In this document: positions 54,465-62,448 of the stretch, piece after piece | Layout: the number at the start of each line of letters is the position of its first letter | Numbering within the stretch: the stretch's first letter is position 1 | Assembly: GCA_016709545.1 (NCBI GenBank) | Contig: JADJMO010000008.1 | Location: forward strand, 124,001-188,000 | Source of the DNA: Myxococcales bacterium | Lineage (GTDB): Bacteria > Myxococcota_A > Polyangia > Polyangiales > JADJMO01 | Reading direction: 5' to 3' | DNA: 64,000 nucleotides | Notes under the pieces: generated by a model | The model's input: only the letters and a program-made list of their open reading frames with translations | Databases searched by the model: none | Told to the model about the DNA's origin: nothing | Position numbers and translations under genes: made by a program

Positions 54465-56870
54465 TCACTCCACGACCTCGACGAACCGCGGATCGATGGT
54501 GAGCGTCCCGTACTTCGGGAAGCGCGCCACGATCTTCGGCTCGGGGCCGCGACGCCACTCGACGAGGACGCCCTCTCCGAACTTGCGGTGTCGCACCCGA
54601 CGCCCCGCGATCCGGTCGTCGCCGTGGTCGTCCACGGGGTCGTGGTGCACGTCGTCGTGGTCGAGGTGGACGTGCTCGTCGCGCTCGACGAACCGCTCGC
54701 CCTCGGCCCGCGCTGGCGCGCTCGGGCGCTGTGGGTGCGCGAACGGCTGCGAACGCGGCATCGAGGAGGGGCATCTGCGACGTGCCGCGCGGCCCGTACG
54801 ACGAGGACCCATACGACGAAGGAGGGGCTCCGTGAAGAAGGCGGGATCCACCCGTCGTAGCGCACGTGCTCGAAGTCCTCGCGCGGGAGCTCGGTGAGGA
54901 ACCGGCTCGGCCGTCCCGGCCGCACCTGCCCGAACAGCACGCGCGAGGTGGCGTGGGTGAGCACGAGGCGCTCCTTGGCGCGCGTGATGGCCACGTAGGC
55001 GAGGCGCCGCTCCTCCTCGATGTCCTCCTGCTCGCCCTCGCGGCGATAGGGGAACAGGTCCTCCTCGAGGCCGGTGAGGATCACCGCGCGGTACTCGAGG
55101 CCCTTGGCGGCGTGCACCGTCATGAGGGTGACCGCGTCGGCGTCCCGCGCGGTGCGCTCGTCGCCCGCCGTGACGAGCGCCGTCTCCTCGAGGAACGCGG
55201 CGAGGCTCGGCGCCTCGTGGGCCTGCTCCCACTCCGCGATCGAGCCCACGAGCTCGCGCACGTTCTCGAGCCGCGAGACGGACTCGTCGGTGTCCTCGTC
55301 TTCGAGGCTGCTGGCGTAGCCGCTGTCGTCGAGCGCCCGCTGGGCGAGCTCGCTCGGCAGCGCCCCCGCGGCCTGCGTGCGCCCGAGGCCGTCGAGCAGG
55401 TCCTGGAACACCGCGAGCTTGCGCCGCGCCCCCGCGGGCAGGTCGGAGTCGATCGTGCCCCGCACGAGCCCGGGCAGCGCCTCCGACAGCGGCAGCTCCT
55501 CGCGGGTGGCCGCGGAGACGAGCCGCTCGACGGTGGTCGTACCGATACCCCGCGGCGGGACGTTCACGATGCGCAGGAAGTCGACGTCGCTCCGCGGGTT
55601 CACGACGAGCCGCAGGTATGCGAGCAGGTCCTTGACCTCTGCGCGCTCGAAGAAGCGCTGCCCGCCGAACACGCGATAGGGCAGCCGCGCGCTGCGCATC
55701 GCCTCCTCGAGCACGCGGGACTGCGCGTGGGTGCGGTAGAGGACGGCCATCTCGTCGAGCACGAGGCCGTCGCGCCGGAACGCGAGGAGGGTCTCGGCCA
55801 CCTGCTGCGCCTCGTCCCGCTCCCCGGTCGTGGTGCGCACGACGAGCGGCGAGCCCTCCTCGTTCTCGGTCCAGAGGTCCTTCGGCACCCGGTCCTTCGA
55901 GCGCGACACCACCGCGAGCGCGGCGCGCACGATGCGCTGGGTCGAGCGGTAGTTCTGCTCGAGGCGCACCACCTTGGCCTCGGGGAAGTCCTTCACGAAC
56001 CCGCGGATGTTGCGCACGTCGGCGCCGCGCCAGGAGTAGATGGACTGGTCGTCGTCGCCGACCACCGCCAGGTTGCCGTGGGGGCGCGAGCGCGCGCACG
56101 AGCCGGTACTGCACCGCGTTGGTGTCCTGGAACTCGTCCACCAGCACGTACTCGAACTTGCGCCGCAGGGCCGCGCCGGCGGCCTCGAGCGGCGTGAGCG
56201 GCGGCGGCGGGAACGTGAGCTCGTCCTCGTCGCTCGGCCGCGCCTCCAGCATGCGCAGCACGTGGAGCAGGAGGTCGTCGAAGTCGCAGGCGTTGCTGTC
56301 GCGGAGGCTCTTCTCGTACTGCGCGAACACCGGCCGCACCACCCGGTCGACGTATTCGTCGCCCAGGTCTTCGGGGCCGAGGCCCTCCTGCTTGTGCGCG
56401 TGGATGCGGCCGAGGACGATCCGTGGCGTGAACTTCTTCTCGTCGACCTTCTGCTCCCGCAGGATGCGCTGCACGAGGCTCTTCTGGTCCCCGTCGTCGT
56501 AGATGACGAAGTCCCGACCGAGCCCCACCGCGTCGTGATGCCGCCGCAGCAGCTTGGCGCAGGTGGCGTGGAAGGTGCCCACCCACAGGTCTCCGGCGAG
56601 GGAGGGCCCGAGCAGCCCGACGAGCCGCGCGCGCATCTCCTGGGCCGCCTTGTTGGTGAAGGTGACCGAGAGGATGCGGTAGGGCGCGACGCCATGGGTG
56701 GCGACGAGGTGGGCCACCCGGTAGGTGATGACCCGGGTCTTCCCGCTGCCCGCGCCGGCGAAGACGAGCAGCGGGCCGTCCACGTGGGTGACCGCCTGGA
56801 GCTGCGGCTCGTTCAGCTCGGCGGGCACCTCGGACACCTCTTCTTCGTACCACCCGGGCGCGCGGGACAC
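54465..56870 (-). CDS. pcrA: UvrD/PcrA-type DNA helicase (frameshifted near 56082 and again near 54.7-54.8 kb)
   Basis: About 800 residues if repaired. The usual helicase motifs occur in order: LNEPQLQAV (Q motif), GAGSGKTRVITYR (Walker A), LSVTFTNKAAQEM, DEFQDTN (Walker B), then VGDDDQSIYSWRGAD, LEQNYRSTQRI, TVHAAKGLEYRAV and YVAITRAKERL. The first break is at GGGGG 56080-56084: one base fewer gives VRALAPHGNLAVVGD. After RYDGWIPP (about 54840) the frame must change once or twice before the C-terminal RRVRHRKFGEGVLVEW, the family's Tudor-like end. GTG 56870 or a GTG 11 codons on is the start. PcrA unwinds DNA in repair and removes transcription conflicts. It is probably intact in the cell. 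Confidence 0.85.
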   Translation of the reverse strand: MSRAPGWYEEEVSEVPAELNEPQLQAVTHVDGPLLVFAGAGSGKTRVITYRVAHLVATHGVAPYRILSVTFTNKAAQEMRARLVGLLGPSLAGDLWVGTFHATCAKLLRRHHDAVGLGRDFVIYDDGDQKSLVQRILREQKVDEKKFTPRIVLGRIHAHKQEGLGPEDLGDEYVDRVVRPVFAQYEKSLRDSNACDFDDLLLHVLRMLEARPSDEDELTFPPPPLTPLEAAGAALRRKFEYVLVDEFQDTNAVQYRLVRALAPPRQPGGGRRRRPVHLLLARRRRAQHPRVREGLPRGQGGAPRAELPLDPAHRARRARGGVALEGPGAEGPLDRERGGLAARRAHHDRGAGRGAAGGRDPPRVPARRPRARRDGRPLPHPRAVPRARGGDAQRAAALSRVRRAALLRARRGQGPARIPAARREPAERRRLPAHRERPAAGYRYDHRRAARLRGHPRGAAAVGGAARARAGHDRLRPARGGAAQARGVPGPARRPRAHAGRGGAAERARPAGARRQRLRQQPRRRGHRRVRLAARERARARGLDRGVGAGPRGAEPRRVPRGDGARHGGRRAHRAGRRRGHPHDGARRQGPRVPRGDPHRPRGGPVPLSPRGRAGGHRGGAAPRLRGHHARQGAPRAHPRHLARAVRAGAAGTAEPVPHRAPARGLRARALRRVDPAFFTEPLLRRMGPRRTGRAARRRCPSSMPRSQPFAHPQRPSAPARAEGERFVERDEHVHLDHDDVHHDPVDDHGDDRIAGRRVRHRKFGEGVLVEWRRGPEPKIVARFPKYGTLTIDPRFVEVVE

Positions 56871-56941
56871 CCGGCCAGGCTGTGCTCCGCAGGGGGGGGT
56901 TGCCCGAACGCGCGGGTGGGGGTATCCCCGCCCCTCCGCCG

Positions 56942-57616
56942 ATGAACCCGATCCCCTCGAGCCGTACCCCCACGATGGGCGGGCGCGTGCAGCGCGACGT
57001 GCGCTTGCAGGCCGCGCTGGCCCTCGTCATCGGCATCGCGGTCGTGGCGGTGCCTTTGTTCATCTGGGGCCGCGGCAAGAAGAAGTCGGGCACCGAGGCC
57101 TCGGCCTCCGTGAGCGCCTCGGCCGAAGACGCGGGCCCGCCGACGGTGGTCTTCGGCGACGCCGGCGCCACCGTGTCGGTCGACGCGGGCGGTCGTGCCC
57201 TCACCTTCGGCGAGCCCCGCTACCTGCGCTGCCAGGACCCGGGCCCCTCCAAGACCCCGGCCGAGAAGTGCGACCACCTCGGTGCCCTGGAGGAGCTCGT
57301 GACCAAGGCCATCGCCGAGCGCGCGGCCACCTGCTTCCCCGCCGCGGGCACGGCCCAGTCGATGACCTTCGCCGTGGACGTGAGCTTCAAGCGCAAGAAG
57401 ATGAAGCTGCACGACGCCAAGGAGGGCAGCTCCATCCCCGCGGCCAAGCGCAAGGGCATCGCCAGCTGCGTGGAGAAGTCCCTCGGCACGCCCAACTGGG
57501 ACACCCTCCCCCACGCGCACCAGCGCTACGTCTTCCACGTCATGGCCACCCTCGGTCCGGCCGTCAGCACGCCCCAGACCAGCCCCTCGACCGGCGCCCA
57601 GCTCCCAGCCCCCTGA
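56942..57616 (+). CDS. Membrane-anchored protein of unknown function
   Basis: 224 residues from ATG 56942. A cytoplasmic N-terminus (about 20 residues) leads to one membrane helix (AALALVIGIAVVAVPLFIWG), a basic stop, then an outside region: low-complexity Ser/Ala/Asp linker (to about 75), and a domain of about 100 residues with four cysteines (YLRCQDPGPS, KCDHLG, ATCFPAAGT, ASCVEKSLG) and HAHQRYVFHV near the end. The Pro/Ser/Thr tail is flexible. No family is recognised. The gene lies immediately upstream of the tRNA-His promoter. Confidence 0.6.
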   Translation: MNPIPSSRTPTMGGRVQRDVRLQAALALVIGIAVVAVPLFIWGRGKKKSGTEASASVSASAEDAGPPTVVFGDAGATVSVDAGGRALTFGEPRYLRCQDPGPSKTPAEKCDHLGALEELVTKAIAERAATCFPAAGTAQSMTFAVDVSFKRKKMKLHDAKEGSSIPAAKRKGIASCVEKSLGTPNWDTLPHAHQRYVFHVMATLGPAVSTPQTSPSTGAQLPAP

Positions 57617-57651
57617 GTACGGGCCCCTCGAGCGGCAGTCCCGACGCGGCC

Positions 57652-57680
57652 TTGACCCGTCGCGGACCGCCAGGTAGGGT
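57652..57680 (+). promoter_or_regulatory. Promoter of tRNA-His
   Basis: TTGACC (57652-57657), exactly 17 bp, then TAGGGT (57675-57680), 13 nt before the tRNA. It shows that TANNNT serves as -10 in this genome. Confidence 0.75.
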
Positions 57681-57693
57681 CCGCCCCCCCAAC

Positions 57694-57770
57694 GGTGGCC
57701 GTAGATCAGCTGGTAGATCATCGGATTGTGGCTCCGAGTGTCGTGGGTTCGAATCCCATCGGTCACCCCA
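57694..57770 (+). tRNA. tRNA-His (anticodon GTG)
   Basis: The cloverleaf is complete. Acceptor GTGGCCG pairs with CGGTCAC (one G-U); the extra 5' G (G-1) at 57694 and the discriminator C are the identity marks of tRNA-His. D-arm GATC/GATC; anticodon stem TCGGA/TCCGA with loop TTGTGGC; T-arm GTGGG-TTCGAAT-CCCAT. CCA is encoded (57768-57770). The minus-strand AbiEi-like gene ends inside the last eight bases. Confidence 0.97.
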
Positions 57771-58476
57771 CTGCTTGAACAGCGTCCTGGATTGCCGAGC
57801 GCGTCCCCCGATGGAGGGGGGCGTGCTCGCTTCCACGGCGCTGCGCCAGGTGACTCTCGAGGAGGTGGGCGAGCGCGACCTCGCGGGCCGAGACCAGTCC
57901 CCGCGCACGACCTCGGGCATAGGCCTCGGACATCGACTCCATGTCCGCTCCTTCACGACAGAGCTGGTCGAGGGCGACTCCGACCCGGACCACGGGAATG
58001 GATCCGACACAGGTCCGTTCGCTGGGACCCAAGCGCTCGAACGACAGCTGGACACCCCACGGGCGCCGAAGGCGGCGGAGACTGCACGTGAGCGGCAACG
58101 TCAGACGAAGCGTCTCTGTGGGGCTCGTGGTCATGGGCCAGAGACCGTACAGACGGAGGGCCGTCTCGTGACTGAAGACGGCATCCATCCCGAGGCGTTT
58201 GGCCCAGAGCCAGGTGACCGCGTGGCGCTCGCACTCGGCATCCGGCCATCGCCGGAAACGGTAGATGCCCCGCTCGATGCGAACGAACGTCGAGCGCCGA
58301 GCGTGGACGAGCGCCTTCGAGAAGCCGTGGTGCCCGGCTTGTTCGAGCGTGAAGTAGCCGGCTTGTGAACAGGCCAGCGCGGCAAGCAGATCCTCGCATG
58401 GCCGCCCGAAGACCAGCCGGCCGCGGCGGACTCGACCTGTAGTGGCGGTCTGGTGAGGGGTGCTCGACGTGTCCAT
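57763..58476 (-). CDS. AbiEi-like antitoxin-domain protein (orphan)
   Basis: 237 residues, ATG 58476. The N-terminal winged-helix of type IV antitoxins is visible: LLAALACSQAGYFTLEQAG, HARRSTFVRIERGIYRFRR, then the AbiEi-type body with VFSHETALRLYGL. In abiE systems AbiEi represses its own promoter and blocks AbiEii, a nucleotidyltransferase that targets tRNAs. No AbiEii-like gene is next to it. It is read toward tRNA-His and its stop (57763-57765) lies within that tRNA, so the last codons are antisense to the tRNA 3' end. Free-standing AbiEi-domain proteins are common and may simply be DNA-binding regulators. TAGGTT lies 6 nt before the start. Confidence 0.8.
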   Translation of the reverse strand: MDTSSTPHQTATTGRVRRGRLVFGRPCEDLLAALACSQAGYFTLEQAGHHGFSKALVHARRSTFVRIERGIYRFRRWPDAECERHAVTWLWAKRLGMDAVFSHETALRLYGLWPMTTSPTETLRLTLPLTCSLRRLRRPWGVQLSFERLGPSERTCVGSIPVVRVGVALDQLCREGADMESMSEAYARGRARGLVSAREVALAHLLESHLAQRRGSEHAPLHRGTRSAIQDAVQAVG

Positions 58477-58482
58477 CGAGAG

Positions 58483-58488
58483 AACCTA
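58483..58488 (-). promoter_or_regulatory. TANNNT -10 for the AbiEi-like gene
   Basis: TAGGTT, 6 nt before ATG 58476; the nested-palindrome element begins 92 bp further upstream. Confidence 0.45.
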
Positions 58489-58579
58489 GCTCTCGAGCAC
58501 GTCGCCGTGCACTGCACCGACGGACATTCTCTGTCAGCGTTGCTGCCGATGGACCGTGCGGAGACCGAGGGGGTCTCCC

Positions 58580-58702
58580 GATTCTCCACGAAGGTCAAAG
58601 AATCTTTGACCTTCGTGTGGAGCGTCATGAATCGTGACTTCGCAGCAGCTTTCAGTGCCTGTCGCACGAAGGTCAAAGATTCTTTGACCTTCGTGGAGAA
58701 TC
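58580..58702. repeat. Paired nested palindromes (38-bp inverted repeats, 47-bp spacer)
   Basis: The arms 58580-58617 and 58665-58702 are exact reverse complements over 38 bp. Each arm also contains a 31-bp near-perfect palindrome of its own: CACGAAGGTCAAAGA, one central base, then its reverse complement (58587-58617 and 58665-58695). The outer ends read GATTCTC and GAGAATC. The whole is 123 bp, less GC-rich than its surroundings, and lies between the divergent AbiEi-like gene and a lipoprotein gene. Because each palindrome reads the same on both strands, both strands encode the same peptide motif KVKDSLTFV in one frame. No transposase or integrase is attached. It could be a MITE-like insertion, a two-site operator or a recombination substrate. 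Confidence 0.85.
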
Positions 58703-58776
58703 CGCGACCCCCTTACCCCCCCGGGTGCCTTGGCCGCAACACTCGGTGGCACGTCGGTAGGAGGCGCGGCACCCTC

Positions 58777-59694
58777 GTGATCGCGGCCCTGGCCGCGCCG
58801 TTCGTCGTCGCGGCCTGCGGGCCCGAGCCCGAGGCCAAGGGACCGGCCCTGGTGTCGTCGGTGAGCGCGGCGCCCACGCCGTCGCCCTCGCCGGTCGCGA
58901 GCCCGGCGCCGAGCCCCGAGCCGCCCACGCCGCCGCCGCCGCCCGCGCCGGTGGTCGAGGAGATGGCCGCGTCGGACGACCCGAAGCCGCTGCCCACCGC
59001 CAAGATCACCGCGCCGGCCAACGACGCCTCGATCGATCCGGCCAAGGCCAAGGACTTCGAGGTCAAGCTCGACGTGAAGAACTGGACGACCGCCGAGGGC
59101 GACCAGCACGTGCACCTCATCCTCGACGATCACCCCTACAAGCCGATCTACGACCACAAGAAGCCGGTGAAGCTCTCCGAGCTCCTGCCGGCCGGCGCCG
59201 AGCTCACGCCGGGGTTCCACGTGCTGACGGCGTTCCCGAGCCGCAAGACGCACGAGTCGGTCAAGGGGAAGGGCGCGAGCTCGCAGGTCGTCTTCTGGGT
59301 CGGCAAGAAGGGCAAGACGCTCTTCGACGCGAAGAAGCCGCACGTGATCTACAGCCGGCCCAAGGGCGCCAACCTCGGGCCGATGGGCGCCGAGCTGATG
59401 GTCGACTTCTACCTGACCAACACGCTGCTCGACAAAGGCGAGAAGGTCCGTTGCACGATCCGCGGGCCGAAGCTCGTCACGCCGGTCGTGTTCGAGTTCA
59501 CCAAGTGGGCGCCGAAGGTCGTGAAGAACCTCCAGGCGGGCGACTACGACGTGCAGCTCGAGCTGCTCGACAAGAACGGCAGCCCCTTCGAGGGCCCGCT
59601 CACCGCGACGACGCGCACCAACGTCAAGGTGGACCCGGCCGGCACGCCCGAGCCACACCACCCGACGGCGGCGCCGTCGGCGAGCGGTAAGTAG
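58777..59694 (+). CDS. Lipoprotein of unknown function
   Basis: 305 residues from GTG 58777, which follows GGAGG (58760-58764). The resulting N-terminus VIAALAAPFVVAACGPE has lipobox VAAC but no basic residues; the frame is open upstream (VGRRRGTL), and an ATG at 58627 inside the palindrome spacer is an alternative, so the true start is uncertain. A Pro/Ser/Ala linker (about 25-65) precedes a beta-rich body with two Ig-like parts: ITAPANDASIDPAKAKDFEV ... HVHLILDDHPYKPIYDHKKP and LMVDFYLTNTLLDKGEKVRC. The first part resembles DUF-type domains of secreted proteins that hold His clusters (QHVHLILDDHPY). Function unknown. Confidence 0.65.
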   Translation: MIAALAAPFVVAACGPEPEAKGPALVSSVSAAPTPSPSPVASPAPSPEPPTPPPPPAPVVEEMAASDDPKPLPTAKITAPANDASIDPAKAKDFEVKLDVKNWTTAEGDQHVHLILDDHPYKPIYDHKKPVKLSELLPAGAELTPGFHVLTAFPSRKTHESVKGKGASSQVVFWVGKKGKTLFDAKKPHVIYSRPKGANLGPMGAELMVDFYLTNTLLDKGEKVRCTIRGPKLVTPVVFEFTKWAPKVVKNLQAGDYDVQLELLDKNGSPFEGPLTATTRTNVKVDPAGTPEPHHPTAAPSASGK

Positions 59695-59708
59695 CTTTCC
59701 GTTGCTGA

Positions 59709-59733
59709 GCGGCCGCCCGATGGAGGCGGCCGC
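59709..59733. terminator. GC hairpin between convergent genes
   Basis: GCGGCCGCC (59709-59717) pairs perfectly with GGCGGCCGC (59725-59733) across a 7-nt loop, placed in the 56-bp gap between two converging genes. There is no T-run, so any termination would be by structure or with Rho. Confidence 0.5.
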
Positions 59734-59750
59734 CGTTCACTGCGCGGCGC

Positions 59751-61235
59751 TCACTTCTTCAGGAGGCCTGCAGCGGCGAGCTTCTGACCGAGGCTGCCGA
59801 GACCGGCCGGGGTGGAGGGCTTCTGGCCCTTCGGAGCCTGGCCGCTCTTCTTTGCGGCGGCGGCGGCGGGAGTGGCCCCGACGCCCTGCGCGCCGGCCTG
59901 GGCGCGGAAGTCGTCGAAGCGGTTGCGCTCCTCGTCGGCCTCGAGCGCGGTGAGCGAGAGGCGGATCTTGCCGGCGCCGTCGATGGCGACGATCTTCGCC
60001 TTCACCTCGGTGCCGACGGGGAACTGCTTGTGCGCGTCGCCGCCGCGCTTGTCGATCTCGGAGGCGGGCAAGAGGCCGCGCTGACGGTGGCCGAGGTCGA
60101 GGAAGACGCCGAAGCGCTCCACGTTGCTGACCTTGCCGCTCACCACGTCGCCGACCGAGAGGCGGGCGATGGCCGCGGTGCGCTCGGCCTTGGTGACCGA
60201 GCCCTCGAGGCCGAGCGAGATGCGGTGACGGCTCGGGTCGACCTCGAGCACCTTCACGCGCAGCACCTCGCCGACGGCCGGGAGCTTCTCGCCGACCTCG
60301 CTCGCGTGGAGGAGGCCGTCGAGGCCGGGGGCGAGCTGCACGAACGCGCCGAACGCGGCGTGGCGCACGACCTTGCCCTCGCGGATCTCGCCGACGGGGA
60401 TGGTGACGTTCTCCCAGGGCGACTGAGAGAGCGCCTTGAGCGAGAGCGTGATCTTCTTGTGGCCGGGGCGCTTGGGATCGTCCTCGACGCGGAGGACCTG
60501 GACGTCGACGGCGTCGCCGATCTTCACGACGTCTTCGGGCTTCACGCCGCGATCGTGGGAGAGTTCGCTCGCGGGGAGCAGGGCCTCGACGCCGCCGAGG
60601 TCGACGAACGCGCCGAAGTCGCGCAGCGAGACCACGCGGCCGGGGAGGGTGGTGCCGGGGACGAGCTTGCCCTCGAGCTGCGCGCGCAGGCCCTCGGCCT
60701 CGCGCTCGAGGAGGGCGCGGCGGGAGAGCACGACCTCGCGGCCGCCCTCCTTCACCTGCGTGACGAGGAACGAGAGCTTCTGCCCGATGAACTGCGCGAG
60801 CTCGGCGAAGCGGACGTCGACCTGCTTGGCGGGGCAGAAGGCGCGGACGCCGTCGACGGTGACCTCGAGGCCGCCCTTGTTCATGCCCGAGACGAGCCCC
60901 TCGACGGGGAGCCCGCCCTCCATCGCCTGCACGAGGCCCTCGGCGCCGCGGCCCTTGGGCGCGACGGTGCCGAGCTTGACGGCGCTGTCGCCCTCGGCGG
61001 CGATGACCACCGCGCGCAGCACGTCGCCGACCGCGGGGCGCTCCTTGAGCTCGAAGAGATCGAGGTACCCCTCGCGCTTGCCGTCGAGCGTGACGAAGAC
61101 GGCGTCCTTGCCGACGCGGACGACGGTGCCCTGCACCGACTGCCCGGGCGAGTACCCGCGCGTGCGCGTGGGCTTGGACTTGGCCTCGGCCTCGAAGAGG
61201 GCGGCGAACGAATCAGCGGGGTTCCCGTCGGACAT
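59751..61235 (-). CDS. S1 RNA-binding-domain protein (five S1 repeats)
   Basis: 494 residues, ATG 61235. Five S1 OB-fold repeats are visible: GQSVQGTVVRVGKDAVFVTL (about 38), GLVSGMNKGGLEVTVDGVRAF, GRVVSLRDFGAFVDLGGVEA, GKVVRHAAFGAFVQLAPGLD and GKVSNVERFGVFLDLGHRQR. The C-terminus is Ala/Lys/Pro-rich. It resembles ribosomal protein S1, which usually has four to six repeats and loads mRNA on the 30S subunit, but may be a paralogue; a second S1 elsewhere would decide. TACCCG sits 6 nt before the start with no Shine-Dalgarno, similar to the leaderless class. Confidence 0.88.
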   Translation of the reverse strand: MSDGNPADSFAALFEAEAKSKPTRTRGYSPGQSVQGTVVRVGKDAVFVTLDGKREGYLDLFELKERPAVGDVLRAVVIAAEGDSAVKLGTVAPKGRGAEGLVQAMEGGLPVEGLVSGMNKGGLEVTVDGVRAFCPAKQVDVRFAELAQFIGQKLSFLVTQVKEGGREVVLSRRALLEREAEGLRAQLEGKLVPGTTLPGRVVSLRDFGAFVDLGGVEALLPASELSHDRGVKPEDVVKIGDAVDVQVLRVEDDPKRPGHKKITLSLKALSQSPWENVTIPVGEIREGKVVRHAAFGAFVQLAPGLDGLLHASEVGEKLPAVGEVLRVKVLEVDPSRHRISLGLEGSVTKAERTAAIARLSVGDVVSGKVSNVERFGVFLDLGHRQRGLLPASEIDKRGGDAHKQFPVGTEVKAKIVAIDGAGKIRLSLTALEADEERNRFDDFRAQAGAQGVGATPAAAAAKKSGQAPKGQKPSTPAGLGSLGQKLAAAGLLKK

Positions 61236-61270
61236 CCGGCACGGGTACGACGGCGCCAAACGCCGCGCAA

Positions 61271-62407
61271 CTACCAGCTGAGACCGATCTGGGCGCCGAA
61301 CGTCCACTGCTTGGGCAGGCCCTCGAGGCGCTTCTTGCCGTCGTCGTCGGCCGCGCCGTCCGCGGGGTCGATGAGGTCGGGGGCGGCGGTGAGCATCAGG
61401 TGGGCGATCTCGTAGCGGATCGAGACGCCGAGCAAGAGCCGCTGGCGCCGGTAGGCGCGCATGTTCTTGAAGACGACGTTGTTGTTCAGATCGAGCTTGG
61501 CGGCACCCGACGTGGCGTCCTTGAGGGTGCCGTCGGGGAGCTTCTCCTGGCAGTGGAACTCGCCGGTGTCTCCGGCCTTGCGCTCGTCCGGGGTGGCGGG
61601 GCGGGCGTTGCAGTTCCTCAGGCCCTCGACCGCGCTCGTGGTGTCGATGACCGACGAGTCCGCGTTGATCCACACCATCTGCCAGCCGGCCATCGGCGTG
61701 ATCACCACCTGGTTGGCGATGACGAAGGCGCGCGAGATCTGGATGTCGAACGAGGGGACGGTGACCTTGACCTTGCTCGAGCCAGTGAGGGTGTGGACGT
61801 AGCCGCCCGCGGAGAGGTCGAACAGGCTGCGGAAGCCCTCGAACGGCGAGAGGCGGATGCCGCCGCCGAGCGCCACGAGCTCGGTGTTGGCCATGTAGCC
61901 GACCGAGCCCTGCAGCTCGAAGCCGTAGGGCAGACCCTTGCGACCGGTGACGCCGTACAGCTGGAGCACGCTGTCGGGGCTCGCGTTGCTCGAGGGGAAC
62001 TTGTTGCTCGCCGTGATGGCGCCCTCGGTGCCGCGCTGCAGGACGTCGCCGTTGTTGCTGACGGTGGTGATCTGGCCGAACAGCGAGAGCTCGAAGCCGC
62101 CGTAGCCCGTGGTGCGCGCGGGGTGCATCGGCAGCGGCGCGATCGCCATCGCGTACTGCGAGAGGAGCTTGGCCCAGGCTGCGTTGTCGGGGCGGAAGTA
62201 GTTCGCGTCGAACCCGCCCGCCGCGTTGCGCTGCACCGTCCCGCACTTGATGCTTGAACTCGTGTCGCAGGTGGTCAGGCGATCCGGCGCCAGATCCATC
62301 GGGTTCGCCCGGGCGACGCCTTCTCCGGCGCCGGGCACCGGCAGCACTCCGGCGAACAGGCTGGAACCTGTCGCGAACGCGAAAGCCAAGGTCCGGCGTC
62401 GAAGCAT
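61271..62407 (-). CDS. Putative outer-membrane protein of unknown function
   Basis: 378 residues from ATG 62407 (a TTG four codons upstream is less likely). A signal peptide with R-R-R and hydrophobic core ends near GAGEGVARA. A short Cys-containing segment (DTSSSIKCGTVQ) and then alternating strands (YGGFELSLFGQITTVSNNGD, PYGFELQGSVGYMANTELV, YVHTLTGSSKVKVTVPSFDI) suggest a beta-barrel, and the final FGAQIGLSW ends in an aromatic residue, as barrels do. Two cysteines in the middle (LRNCNAR, EFHCQEKL) may bond. The family is not recognised. TAGCTT lies 10 nt before the start. It is divergent from trmL. Confidence 0.7.
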   Translation of the reverse strand: MLRRRTLAFAFATGSSLFAGVLPVPGAGEGVARANPMDLAPDRLTTCDTSSSIKCGTVQRNAAGGFDANYFRPDNAAWAKLLSQYAMAIAPLPMHPARTTGYGGFELSLFGQITTVSNNGDVLQRGTEGAITASNKFPSSNASPDSVLQLYGVTGRKGLPYGFELQGSVGYMANTELVALGGGIRLSPFEGFRSLFDLSAGGYVHTLTGSSKVKVTVPSFDIQISRAFVIANQVVITPMAGWQMVWINADSSVIDTTSAVEGLRNCNARPATPDERKAGDTGEFHCQEKLPDGTLKDATSGAAKLDLNNNVVFKNMRAYRRQRLLLGVSIRYEIAHLMLTAAPDLIDPADGAADDDGKKRLEGLPKQWTFGAQIGLSW

Positions 62408-62448
62408 GGTCGTTGGCAAGCTAAAGGGAGCGTCCCGAGACCGTCAAG

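Noticed and set aside
57763..58476. Full type IV toxin-antitoxin operon
   Set aside because: No AbiEii-like nucleotidyltransferase occurs on either side, so only an AbiEi-like protein can be claimed.
58627..58776. Start of the lipoprotein gene at ATG 58627
   Set aside because: It would put the palindrome's KVKDSLTFV peptide and a poor segment in front of the signal peptide; GTG 58777 has a GGAGG. Kept only as an alternative.
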